A stretch of DNA of 64,000 bases from positions 4,712,001-4,776,000 of the forward strand of contig NZ_CP060007.1 of assembly GCF_014168535.1 (NCBI RefSeq). Reading direction: 5' to 3'. The DNA comes from Lacibacter sediminis. GTDB taxonomy: Bacteria > Bacteroidota > Bacteroidia > Chitinophagales > Chitinophagaceae. The position numbers and the translations under genes were made by a program. Below the pieces are notes generated by a model, which did no database searches, was not told the origin of the DNA, and saw only the letters and a list, made by a program, of their open reading frames with translations. Positions 9,680 through 17,797 of this stretch are shown piece by piece (positions within the stretch are counted from its first letter, which is position 1; each line of letters starts with the position of its first letter).

Positions 9680-11152
9680 TTAATCGCAGGTTTGTAGTAA
9701 GATTAAAAATATGATGATGCCAGCAACCCATTTTATCCAGCCAGGAATTTTTTCGATATCACCTGCTGTGGGCATAGCTGGTCCCGGAGCTTCCCAATAA
9801 CTGATGTATCTGATTTTAGCTTTTTGTAAGTACGTCAGTTTACTCATTACAAAATTTACCAGGTTCTTGTATTGGCTGATTTTAGTTTGATTGCTTATGT
9901 TTTTTATTTTATCAACATTTTTTTGGGGTATTATCTCCTGAATCAGATTTACAGCCTTGTCCCAATCAACAGAATTTTCTATAGCATGATTTACCTTATC
10001 CCAATTAATAGTTTGATTGAAGCCCAAAGGCATTGAACGAACCTGTGCTTCGATTTTTATCTTATTGCTTTCGTATGCACTTTTAATAGACTGTAATAAT
10101 GTGATCGCATCCGAAATCTCTTTATCCTTCATTTCCTCAAGCGTTTGAATGCTATCAGCAACTCTTTCTTTAGCAAGATTACCCACTGCAATCCCTTCTG
10201 CTATTTTTGCAAGCTTCATTGCAGTTTCAAAGTAATTCGTGCTTTCATGCTTTTCCTGACAGAAATTGAAAAATTCAATACTGCATTGGAGAATTTCATT
10301 TGCCAATTTGTCCGCTATCAAAATATATTTCTGATCATTAGCTCCCAAGGTTGCCTTTAATTGAGCAAGTTCATTATTCGTTGTTTCGAAAAGTTCCTGA
10401 CCTGCTTTTGCTCCATTCCCCTTGTTAGCTTTACGTTTATTTTTTGTTGCTTCAATTTTTTGCTCTATTGGATTTGATAGCAGTTGAATAGATTGCCTCA
10501 GGAAATCTTCTTTTGCAGAAAACTTAATCTTGTTTACAATTTCAAGCAATTTGTTTTTGGGAACCCCTTTGTCCTGATAAAGATGATTTAGAAAAGCTAA
10601 CTGTAAATCCTTCTTGCTTGTTTTATATGTTTCATCAGTCACAGACGAAACGAATTTTTGCACTAAATCGCTTTCAAGAAAATATAAATTTGCTATTATG
10701 CCTCTCTGTAGATTTCCATTTTGCTTTATCGTATTTAAAACAAAGCAATTATGAAAAGCTGAGTAGTTTTTTTCAGTAACAGGCTTCCAAAATCTCTTAC
10801 CGTCATCTTTAATTTCTATTATTAGCCTATCCCAAATCTGGTTTGCAGTATCGGTATCTCCATCTTTCAAAGCATCAAATGCAGCTTCATCAGTTATTGG
10901 GTTACCATTCCAAAACCAAAATAAAGCAGCATTCATCTTATCTATGTCTAAATTAAGTTTTGACGACGCATCGTTTACACTATCAAGAGTTCTATTAAAA
11001 GTGCCTATAACAGGAAAACTAAAATCATCTTTTGGCTCTTGTTCAGCTTCCAGATATTGTTTAAGCCTAGTAATCTGCCGAGATTGTTCTCTAGCAGTTG
11101 CTCCAGCAAGTAAACCTAAGGTGCGGTAAGGGTTATTTTTTATTAGGTCCAT
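9680..11152 (-). CDS. Tail-anchored protein with J-like N-terminus
   Basis: 490 residues. The N-terminus (NPYRTLGLLAGATAREQSRQ and onward, residues 6-75) follows the pattern of divergent J-domain-like modules that begin NPYRvLGl, but I see no HPD tripeptide, so stimulation of an Hsp70 ATPase is not assured. The middle is a long helical region. The C-terminus ends with one hydrophobic helix (WVAGIIIFLILLQTCD), giving a tail anchor with almost everything in the cytoplasm. It is the first gene of the operon, two genes before Hsp70. Inference: it recruits the Hsp70 to the membrane. The J-like call is moderate; it could be another helical module. Confidence 0.65.
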   Translation of the reverse strand: MDLIKNNPYRTLGLLAGATAREQSRQITRLKQYLEAEQEPKDDFSFPVIGTFNRTLDSVNDASSKLNLDIDKMNAALFWFWNGNPITDEAAFDALKDGDTDTANQIWDRLIIEIKDDGKRFWKPVTEKNYSAFHNCFVLNTIKQNGNLQRGIIANLYFLESDLVQKFVSSVTDETYKTSKKDLQLAFLNHLYQDKGVPKNKLLEIVNKIKFSAKEDFLRQSIQLLSNPIEQKIEATKNKRKANKGNGAKAGQELFETTNNELAQLKATLGANDQKYILIADKLANEILQCSIEFFNFCQEKHESTNYFETAMKLAKIAEGIAVGNLAKERVADSIQTLEEMKDKEISDAITLLQSIKSAYESNKIKIEAQVRSMPLGFNQTINWDKVNHAIENSVDWDKAVNLIQEIIPQKNVDKIKNISNQTKISQYKNLVNFVMSKLTYLQKAKIRYISYWEAPGPAMPTAGDIEKIPGWIKWVAGIIIFLILLQTCD

Positions 11153-11230
11153 ATTTTCAAATTAGCGTAAAATATTAAATCTGCTTTAAAGAAACAACAG
11201 TTTGTAAAAACCTATAATCCGTTTGGTTAT

Positions 11231-12721
11231 CTACACTTCCGCAAGTTTTTCTAAAATCTTCACCATCGCCAGCGTATCCAACTTACAATATTCAAGCAAT
11301 GACTCTCTTATTCGCTTCTTTTCAGCCGCACCATCTATATTCAATAACCCCTCATATGCTGCCATAGCCGATCCACCTTCACCAATTTCCAATTCTTTAT
11401 AACTCAACTCAGGAACAAGGGCTGGTAAAACAGATTTGATCGAATAGGATCCGTTCATTGAAGGGGAGTAATACCATTTCTTTTGAAAGGGCTCCATCAA
11501 ATCAATAATGCGCTTCAACATTTTATCGATATCGGTTTTGTGTTCGGGAAAAAGATCCTGCAACTCTTTGAGCCGAGAACTTTCAAATGCTTTATTGTAT
11601 ACCACTATGTGACCCTTCCCTTTTGTGGCGGCAATCAGCTGATTAATAAATTCTTTCCTGGGGTCAGCTTCCGGTTTGCCCAGGAATTCATAATGTTTCA
11701 ATTGTGTATCAGGAACTTCCTGCACATGCACCGAAAACTGGAAAGGAACATGCTGATAGGGTTGGCTGTTGTTATACAGAGGAACAGCCGGCATAAAGGT
11801 TTCAAAATCCATAAACACTAAGGGGTATTTTAACTGCTGTACCCAGTTCCTCAATTCGTTTGTTTCGATTTGTATATAATCCTTGAGATATGTTTCAACC
11901 TGCAACCGCTGTGAAGAAGTCAATCGATAGCCATTCGGCAATTGGTGAAATTCCAGAATACCCTGGTAATACAATTCGAATTTCTTCATAGCTTTCATTC
12001 TGCTTAGATTGAATACAGACACCTCTGGCACATGGCTCCAGCAATGCTCCATATATTCACACTCATAAGGATCAAAGCAATGTGTACCTATATCTTTCGA
12101 AGGCTCCACTTTTAATTCCAGTACTCGTTTGTTTTCAGCAATCCAGTTTTCCACTTCATTCTGCAAAGCCAAAACTTCTTTCTTAATTGATACGGTATTG
12201 AAGAGTTGTGTAACATCTAACTCACCCTGTCGAACATACTCAGTATTTAAATGAACAATATAAATATCAGAGAGAGTTAGTCCGGCATTTGATATCACAT
12301 AATACTGTAAAGCTGCATCTTTAATATGCTGATCTTTTACCTCTGTAGTACTTTTTACTTCATATGCTGTCCATTTTCCTTTTTTGCATACCAGGATATC
12401 TATCGCCGCCATTACACGATCATATTGAAAAGTCGCTTCATAAATTATTTTCTCACCCGCTTCAATCCACTCGTATGTCTGGCGAATAGATTCAGCATAA
12501 TGATATGAATCGATTGGAGTTGCATCCTTCCCCTCAGGAAAAAGCTGTTGTGCCAATTGACCAACATCAGTTCCCTTCTGAAATACCATTTGTTGAGCTG
12601 CTGAAATTTCCGGTCGAAGATCTGGACGCTTTCGATAATACCATAACCGCTTCGGGCATTGGATACCCATCATGCAGGTTGACTTAGAGAGTAAATGGCG
12701 CTTGGATTCTGGTAAGTGCAT
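11231..12721 (-). CDS. DUF2779 nuclease: RecB/Cas4-like PD-(D/E)XK plus DnaQ-like domain
   Basis: 496 residues. Seen: the N-terminal half has the PD-(D/E)XK pattern with Asp108 (AAIDIL), Glu121-Val-Lys123 (YEVKS) and Gln139 (ALQYY). Cysteines at 16, 22, 215, 221 and 227 bracket it as in Fe-S Cas4/AddB-type nucleases. The C-terminal half begins PLVFMDFETF (Asp305, Glu307) and ends with EYCKLDT, the acidic pattern of a DEDD RNase H-like exonuclease. Known: this pairing defines the DUF2779 family. It is 78 bp upstream of the chaperone operon on the same strand, and downstream of RmuC. Inference: a DNA end-processing enzyme, possibly housekeeping. It could belong to the defence neighbourhood, but nothing in the sequence proves it. 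Confidence 0.85.
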   Translation of the reverse strand: MHLPESKRHLLSKSTCMMGIQCPKRLWYYRKRPDLRPEISAAQQMVFQKGTDVGQLAQQLFPEGKDATPIDSYHYAESIRQTYEWIEAGEKIIYEATFQYDRVMAAIDILVCKKGKWTAYEVKSTTEVKDQHIKDAALQYYVISNAGLTLSDIYIVHLNTEYVRQGELDVTQLFNTVSIKKEVLALQNEVENWIAENKRVLELKVEPSKDIGTHCFDPYECEYMEHCWSHVPEVSVFNLSRMKAMKKFELYYQGILEFHQLPNGYRLTSSQRLQVETYLKDYIQIETNELRNWVQQLKYPLVFMDFETFMPAVPLYNNSQPYQHVPFQFSVHVQEVPDTQLKHYEFLGKPEADPRKEFINQLIAATKGKGHIVVYNKAFESSRLKELQDLFPEHKTDIDKMLKRIIDLMEPFQKKWYYSPSMNGSYSIKSVLPALVPELSYKELEIGEGGSAMAAYEGLLNIDGAAEKKRIRESLLEYCKLDTLAMVKILEKLAEV

Positions 12722-12862
12722 GGGCAGATGAATTTAAATAATTCACAAGCATCAGCTCAATAATCGAGCATTATTTTAATTACCGTGTGGTTTTATAACA
12801 TAACTGTGTAAATGCAATCATTTAGTATGAACAGAAATTCTGTCAGTGTTGCCTAGTTTCTT

Positions 12863-14263
12863 CTATTCCTCCAACAAAAAATCCGTCGGAATATGTTTCA
12901 CTGTTTTTGCACCCATGTCTTTGAGTCGTTCCACCTGCCGTGAAAAATTTCCCTTGCCAGTTGCCAATTGCTTGTATGCATCTTCATATGTTCGTTGGGC
13001 TGCACCAAGAGAATCACCGACTGATTTGAAATTGTGCAAAAAGCCTACAAATTTTTCATAGATAGCACCGGCCTGCTCTGCTATTGCTTCTGCATTTTTT
13101 GTTTGCTTATCAACCTTCCACATTTCTTCGACGATCTTTAAAATAGCCAGCAGATTAGTAGGACTAACCAAAATAATTCCTTTATCGTATGCATATTTCC
13201 AAAGCGTTTGATCCGATTTCACTGCTTCTAAAAACGCCGGCTCAATAGGCACAAACATCAATACATAGTCGAGTGTTTTGGCGTATTTCGGATAGTTCTT
13301 TTTACTCAAGCCATCTACATGACCTTTTATTGCACGTACGTGTTCATCCATCATCTTCGCAGCGTCTTCCGGAAGATCTGCACTTACTGAAGCCTCATAT
13401 GCAATCAGTGAAACTTTTGAATCAATAATTACCTTACGCTCATCAGGATAATAAATCGTTACGTCGGGTTGTAATCCTCTCCCATTTTCATCCTTAATAA
13501 TCGCACCTGCAGCATCCCTGATGAAATCCTGCACCTGAAAATGTTGCCCTTTAATTAACCCACTATTTTCAAGAATTGTTTCGAGTATCATTTCGCCCCA
13601 ATTACCTTGCAGCTTTTTATTCCCTTTTAATGCGGTTGATAAATTGTGTGCCTGTTCGCTAACCAGTTGACTGCTTTCAACTAGTTTCTGCACTTCACGC
13701 CCAAGAGAAAACCGTTCTTTACTTTCCCTATCATAGGTTTCTTCTACTTTTTGTTTGAAATCACCAATTTCGGTTTTAAGGGGATCAAGAATAGCCTTCA
13801 TGTTTTTCTCATTCGCCTCTGTAAATTTTTGCGTCTTTTCATCCAGAATCCCTTGTGCTAAATTTTTAAACTCAAATCGAAAGGTGTCACTTAGTTTTTC
13901 TAAATCTGCTTTCTGTGTTAGAAGCTTCTCGTTAGCAGCATTTAATTGCTCCTTCATGGCAGCAAGTTGATTTAATGCAGCCTGATAATCGAGCTGCATT
14001 TGCTGCGCTCTATTTTGCTCCTCTTCAAGTACGGATACTTTACCGGCTATTGACTGAAAACGACCAAAGTAATCCTCCTTTTCAATACTCAGTTTTTGAT
14101 TCAGTTGATACAACTCATTATTTGAGCTTTCAAGTTGTCGGCATTTTTCAGTTAGCAAGGCTACAGATTTGCCAGCTTTGCTCTGACTAATAAACCAACC
14201 AATTAAAACGCCAACTACTAAAGAAATAAGGGATAAGATAATGTACAGCATAGATGTTGTCAT
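12863..14263 (-). CDS. rmuC: DNA recombination protein RmuC
   Basis: 466 residues. Seen: an N-terminal membrane helix (about residues 6-26), a long coiled coil to about residue 190, then the RmuC nuclease-like core with LKGNKKLQGNWGEMILETIL, QPDVTIYYPDERKVIIDSKVS and an FVPIEPAFLEA stretch, all typical of the family. Known: RmuC limits certain recombination events such as inversions and has a restriction-nuclease-like core. The ATG at 14263 follows a short leader from a promoter with a TAGATTTG -7 box (14284-14291) and the TTGCAA element described separately, so its expression is probably linked to the neighbouring FtsK-like and DnaB-like genes. Confidence 0.93.
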   Translation of the reverse strand: MTTSMLYIILSLISLVVGVLIGWFISQSKAGKSVALLTEKCRQLESSNNELYQLNQKLSIEKEDYFGRFQSIAGKVSVLEEEQNRAQQMQLDYQAALNQLAAMKEQLNAANEKLLTQKADLEKLSDTFRFEFKNLAQGILDEKTQKFTEANEKNMKAILDPLKTEIGDFKQKVEETYDRESKERFSLGREVQKLVESSQLVSEQAHNLSTALKGNKKLQGNWGEMILETILENSGLIKGQHFQVQDFIRDAAGAIIKDENGRGLQPDVTIYYPDERKVIIDSKVSLIAYEASVSADLPEDAAKMMDEHVRAIKGHVDGLSKKNYPKYAKTLDYVLMFVPIEPAFLEAVKSDQTLWKYAYDKGIILVSPTNLLAILKIVEEMWKVDKQTKNAEAIAEQAGAIYEKFVGFLHNFKSVGDSLGAAQRTYEDAYKQLATGKGNFSRQVERLKDMGAKTVKHIPTDFLLEE

Positions 14264-14283
14264 AAAAGAAATTTAATAAAGAA

Positions 14284-14318
14284 CAAATCTAATGGAACAG
14301 GTTGCAATCTATTTGCAA
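14284..14318 (-). promoter_or_regulatory. rmuC promoter with TTGCAA-N5-TTGCAA element
   Basis: On the minus strand a -7 box TAGATTTG (14284-14291) lies 21 bp before the rmuC ATG. Ten bases upstream of it sits TTGCAA-ATAGA-TTGCAA (14302-14318). The same element, with the same 10-base gap, recurs at 15225-15259 and 16035-16069. The -7 box fits the Bacteroidetes consensus TAnnTTTG. Inference: a binding site for a dimeric regulator or an upstream promoter element shared by this group of genes. Confidence 0.6.
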
Positions 14319-14345
14319 AGTGAAAATTGTAACGTTATAAATTAT

Positions 14346-14744
14346 TTACCGTATAGTAAGTCGATAAATACCGCTATTATTCCGTTGGATATTTCTGAAT
14401 CCAAATCCTATATCGTCTGCCGTATGTTCATGCAGATGAAAAACCGTCCAATCATCCGGCAGTTTAGGAAAAATTAAGATGAATGAAAAGCGTTCACCAC
14501 TGCTGCTAAAATATTTCCGTTCCGGCGAGACGGGGATATTGATCGCATGGATTAGTTGAAGTTGTTCGCAGCTGTTTTCATTTACTAAATAAGTTGTGGG
14601 CCAAATGCAAACCCAGCCGCCCATGAGATAAATAGAAGGTGCGGTATACGAACAATGAAGCAATGTAACGCCATGCTCTTCAATTGAAGTAGAGAGTTCA
14701 ACGTCGGATTGAATCAATTGATCGAGGTCAAATTGTAGAGACAT
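14346..14744 (-). CDS. Hypothetical small beta-rich protein
   Basis: 132 residues, no signal peptide, no membrane helix. The composition suggests mostly beta strands with a C-terminal pattern DWTVFHLHE...GFGFRNIQRN...IYRLTI. I recall short Bacteroidetes proteins ending in this way (a FPxLPxDWxxF..E...F.I.NIxRN pattern), but I cannot name a family. It is the distal member of a minus-strand series downstream of the FtsK-like gene. It ends 82 bp before rmuC begins on the same strand, with the rmuC promoter in the gap. Function unknown. Confidence 0.6.
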   Translation of the reverse strand: MSLQFDLDQLIQSDVELSTSIEEHGVTLLHCSYTAPSIYLMGGWVCIWPTTYLVNENSCEQLQLIHAINIPVSPERKYFSSSGERFSFILIFPKLPDDWTVFHLHEHTADDIGFGFRNIQRNNSGIYRLTIR

Positions 14745-14834
14745 ATCGGGTAAGAATAGGTTTGTTGAAAGTACAAAAGGTGTTTGACACAGCTTAACAA
14801 AACCATTAAATAAAGCTACTATGCAAAAAAAGAG

Positions 14835-15203
14835 TTACTCCGTATCTATTTCCAATAAAACCGACACCGCTTCATTATCCAAAAGTTTTTGATCGGCTGT
14901 ATTAATATATAATTCCTGATAGTTGGTAATTATTGATTCGAACGGGAGTTTCACCTCGGTATCGGCCGGGTAATACTCCAAGGCATGAAAGCTATCCGTC
15001 TTTACTTCCTGATTAAACAGATAAACACCCGGTGAAAGAATCCTTCTCTGGACCGGCAGATTACGCCAACCGATATCCAATTTCATTTGCTGGTTCGATT
15101 CAACTGTAATTTGTTTGCTTAGAATCTGATAGCCTGCAAATGCGCCTTGCATGATCATTCTGAATTCAGGTTGTTGCTGGTTAAGTTGGATTACAATAAA
15201 CAT
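14835..15203 (-). CDS. Hypothetical small protein
   Basis: About 122 residues from the ATG at 15203. The frame extends to a TTG at 15227, but that codon lies inside the -7 box TAGATTTG (15225-15232), so transcription should begin downstream of it and the ATG is the credible start. The protein is soluble, beta-rich, with no catalytic motif that I can recognise. It lies between the FtsK-like gene and another small hypothetical gene, all on the minus strand, and has its own promoter. Function unknown; shared regulation suggests a link to the FtsK-like/DnaB-like genes. Confidence 0.6.
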   Translation of the reverse strand: MFIVIQLNQQQPEFRMIMQGAFAGYQILSKQITVESNQQMKLDIGWRNLPVQRRILSPGVYLFNQEVKTDSFHALEYYPADTEVKLPFESIITNYQELYINTADQKLLDNEAVSVLLEIDTE

Positions 15204-15224
15204 GTGTCCGATTGATTTATGATA

Positions 15225-15259
15225 CAAATCTAGATGGGCACATTGTAACCTATTTGCAA
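15225..15259 (-). promoter_or_regulatory. Promoter with TTGCAA-N5-TTACAA element
   Basis: Minus-strand -7 box TAGATTTG at 15225-15232, then a 10-base gap, then TTGCAA-ATAGG-TTACAA at 15243-15259. Spacing and element match those before rmuC. It predicts a transcription start near 15218 and a leader of about 15 nt for the gene starting at 15203. One arm has a single change (TTACAA). Confidence 0.6.
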
Positions 15260-15267
15260 AGCAAATT

Positions 15268-15981
15268 TTAATTTTCGGCAGGGAAGTAGCGGTCGTAATC
15301 TATCTGCTCCCTTGTTTTGAAGAAGTAGAGGTCTTCAGGTGTCATAATTAATTCGGAACCTAAGGGCTGGTTGATAGAGAAATCATAATCCGGTATAAGT
15401 TTTCGGAATGCGTCTTTCAGTAAAGGATTTACTGCCATCAACTGATTCATCAAATTTCGGTAGACTCTGATAGATGCAATTATAAAATGTATACCGTATG
15501 CAGGCCCCTCGATCAGCAATTGTAAAAAATACAGGCCTGTGTATTTTCGATTTGTGATAACCAATTCAAAAATATCATCGGAGATAACAATCAGTGGAAC
15601 GACTCGATTCATCTTCTTGGATGAATTTCTCTTCCGTTTCTTCAACTCCTTCAGCAGATCCTGCATAAAAATGTAACGAGATGCGACTGATCCCTGATCA
15701 GGATTCGTTCTGTTATAGAATGGGTAAGGCAGCGTTGAGATATTACTCCCAAACACCTTTACTACGTTCGTTTCAGACATCGCTAAGGCAAATCCTATCT
15801 CATTATTTGCTATACTGTTCTCCCAGTTTGTAAGCAAACATTGTAAAAAGTGATAGAGCTGTTCCTGATCACTATAAAGTAGAAACAGATGAGGAAGTTG
15901 GGAAAGTGGAATCTGACGTAATTCATTATTACTGGTTTTCCCAATAATAACCGACAACTCATTTATTTCAGATGCTTCCAT
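15268..15981 (-). CDS. Degenerate FtsK/HerA-like protein (apparent pseudo-ATPase)
   Basis: 237 residues that follow the order of an FtsK motor core. Residues 29-38 (LPHLFLLYSD) align with the MPHLLIAGxTGxGKS segment of FtsK but lack the P-loop. Residues 129-136 (PLIVISDD) align with the Walker B strand PxIVVLIDE. Residues 163-172 (GIHFIIASIR) align with GIHLILATQRP. Residues 208-221 match the final GxxxLxxxxDMLY strand. The Walker A lysine and the Walker B glutamate are missing, so ATP hydrolysis is unlikely. The start at 15981 is an ATG. It is divergent from the DnaB-like gene across a 288-bp regulatory region. Inference: a structural or regulatory relic of a DNA translocase. The alignment is by eye. 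Confidence 0.6.
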   Translation of the reverse strand: MEASEINELSVIIGKTSNNELRQIPLSQLPHLFLLYSDQEQLYHFLQCLLTNWENSIANNEIGFALAMSETNVVKVFGSNISTLPYPFYNRTNPDQGSVASRYIFMQDLLKELKKRKRNSSKKMNRVVPLIVISDDIFELVITNRKYTGLYFLQLLIEGPAYGIHFIIASIRVYRNLMNQLMAVNPLLKDAFRKLIPDYDFSINQPLGSELIMTPEDLYFFKTREQIDYDRYFPAEN

Positions 15982-16034
15982 GTTTACAAAGTTGGTAGCT
16001 AATTCATAAACTAAAAAAAGAGAAAGTTCTCACA

Positions 16035-16069
16035 TTGCAAATAGGTTGCAATGTTGCCGATTAGCTTGC
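16035..16069 (+). promoter_or_regulatory. Third copy of the TTGCAA-N5-TTGCAA element
   Basis: Plus-strand TTGCAA-ATAGG-TTGCAA at 16035-16051, then 10 bases, then TAGCTTGC at 16062-16069, a weak version of TAGATTTG. Orientation points toward the DnaB-like gene with a leader of roughly 190 nt. The element is also 54 bp upstream of the FtsK-like start on the other strand, so it could serve both divergent genes. Confidence 0.5.
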
Positions 16070-16144
16070 ACATAATATGTGAGACTATAAAATAGATTTA
16101 TTACGGCAATTCACCAATCGCAGTTTTCCAGAATTGGGATTTTT

Positions 16145-16232
16145 ATTTTCACAGTCGCACAAAGTTTTTCACAACTAATTCCTGTGGATAAAAAGAGACT
16201 TTGTATTTATTCACAGGTGCTGTACTGTGAAT
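16145..16232. promoter_or_regulatory. DnaA-box cluster and hairpin before the DnaB-like gene
   Basis: Matches to the DnaA box TTWTNCACA: TTTTTCACA at 16165-16173 (plus), TTATCCACA on the minus strand at 16183-16191, TTATTCACA at 16207-16215 (plus), and a near match ATTTTCACA at 16145-16153. The last full box overlaps an inverted repeat with 8-bp arms (ATTCACAG at 16209-16216, CTGTGAAT at 16225-16232). Together with an adjacent DnaB-like helicase, this looks like a replication-origin or DnaA-controlled regulatory region. I see no clear iterons or AT-rich unwinding element, so an origin is not established. Confidence 0.5.
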
Positions 16233-16269
16233 TAAATAATCTCAATTTCATGCAAATACAACCAGCGAA

Positions 16270-17733
16270 ATGAGTCCACTTGATGAAATCATAGAAGTAG
16301 AAAAACAGTTTCTTGCTGTTATCCTGAACGATCATGATACATACTTTCGGGTAGCCCACATTATTACTGCCAGTACCCGCTTCTCCGCACCAGAGCATCA
16401 GGAGATTTATGCGGCCATGCAGTTGCTTGTTGAACGGAATGATCAGATAAGACCGTCGACTGTTTTGTTTGCGCTGAAGGAATTGTCAGGAAGAGAAAAT
16501 ACGAATGCCGAAGCTCGTTTGAGGGAGTTAGCCGATATACAACCTGATGCATCGGCGATGGGTTCTTATATGAATATCATACACAGGAAATCCATTCGTG
16601 GAGAGTTTCATACTATCATTCAAAAATCGCAACATGATTTACAAAACCCTGCATTCGATGTGTTGGATCTGTTAAATGATATTCATACAATGACCTCTTC
16701 ACTGTTAGCTCATACAACGAAAAATAAAGAACATACGCTGAAGGATCTGTGGAAATCACATACCGAGCGATTCAAACTAAACCAGGATACAGCAAATCAA
16801 CTATCAGGTTTCTCAACAGGGTTTGAGAAGTTGGATGCTGCAATCAATGGATTACAGCCGGGCAGACTTTATGTAATTGGAGCTCGTCCTTCTGTTGGCA
16901 AAACTGCATTTGCAATTAACCTGATGCTGAATGTATGCATCAGTGCAGAAAAGCCTCGACGTGCTATTTATTTTTCGCACGAAATGAGTGCCGATCAATT
17001 GAGTCAACGGATCATGGCTTGTAAATCCGGAATCAAACTGGAGCATATTGCTAAAGGAGTACTGGATGAAAAGGAATGGGAATTACTTAATCAGTTCCAA
17101 ATTGATGAAAAGACTAATGAAAATATCATTATTGACGACCGGCCCTCTGGCACTGTAAAAGACGTTAGAGAATCTCTGCATTTACATTCTGCAAATCCCA
17201 TCGATATAGTATTTGTTGATCATCTACAATACCTGAAAAGTAAACAAGGCAGGTATCGTGATGAAGAACTAACTCATATCATGAAAGAGTTTAAGGAGCT
17301 TTCTTATGAATTTAAGATCCCGATTATTCTGATCTCACAGCTTAACCGAAATGTCGAAACCAGAACATCGGGACGCATACCAATGCTTTCAGACCTGAGA
17401 GAATCCGGATCAATAGAACAAGAAGCAGATGTCGTGATGTTTTTATATCGACCGGAATATTATGAAGTACTGACAGATAGTTCAGGCGAAGGCGTTACGG
17501 GAGAAACCCATTTACGTATTGCTAAAAACAGAACAGGGATACTTGATACTATTCATTTAAGCGCTTTACTGCATAATCAACGCTTCATACCTTATGACAA
17601 ACTGCATGATCAACTCCATGAAATTATTGAAGCCAAAGAATCGGAGGGGAAATGGTCTAAACGCTTTCAGGATGAAAAGAAAAAATATGAAAAAGATGTA
17701 AACAACTTAGATCAAGAGGATACGCCTTTCTAA
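16270..17733 (+). CDS. DnaB-like replicative helicase paralogue
   Basis: 487 residues. Seen: an N-terminal DnaB helical domain (about residues 5-110), a linker, then the RecA-like motor with GFSTGFEKLD, Walker A GARPSVGKT at 204-212, IDIVFVDHLQYL as Walker B, ISQLNRNVE, and LRESGSIEQEADVVMFLYRP. All ATPase elements appear intact. The N-terminal sequence is divergent from typical Bacteroidetes chromosomal DnaB, so I read it as a paralogue. It is preceded by DnaA boxes and followed 64 bp later by a retron ncRNA on the same strand. Inference: replication helicase of a mobile or integrated element, or a component of the retron locus. Which of these is not decided by the sequence. Confidence 0.88.
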   Translation: MSPLDEIIEVEKQFLAVILNDHDTYFRVAHIITASTRFSAPEHQEIYAAMQLLVERNDQIRPSTVLFALKELSGRENTNAEARLRELADIQPDASAMGSYMNIIHRKSIRGEFHTIIQKSQHDLQNPAFDVLDLLNDIHTMTSSLLAHTTKNKEHTLKDLWKSHTERFKLNQDTANQLSGFSTGFEKLDAAINGLQPGRLYVIGARPSVGKTAFAINLMLNVCISAEKPRRAIYFSHEMSADQLSQRIMACKSGIKLEHIAKGVLDEKEWELLNQFQIDEKTNENIIIDDRPSGTVKDVRESLHLHSANPIDIVFVDHLQYLKSKQGRYRDEELTHIMKEFKELSYEFKIPIILISQLNRNVETRTSGRIPMLSDLRESGSIEQEADVVMFLYRPEYYEVLTDSSGEGVTGETHLRIAKNRTGILDTIHLSALLHNQRFIPYDKLHDQLHEIIEAKESEGKWSKRFQDEKKKYEKDVNNLDQEDTPF

Positions 17734-17797
17734 TTAACTCAGAAGTCAATTCAGGTATTAACTTATAAATCAATTGAAAATTTATACAACTGATTAT

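Noticed and set aside
1..11152. Naming the whole operon Shango
   Set aside because: TerB, ATPase and helicase match the core, but the Hsp70, J-like and kinase-AAA genes are not part of the described system, and the helicase is incomplete. I kept the similarity only as a comparison.
15204..15227. A TTG start at 15227 for the small gene
   Set aside because: It lies inside the TAGATTTG -7 box, so the ATG at 15203 is more credible.
16270..17733. Calling the DnaB-like gene the chromosomal dnaB
   Set aside because: The N-terminal sequence is divergent and the context is a retron and a degenerate FtsK-like gene, so a paralogue is more likely. This remains an inference.
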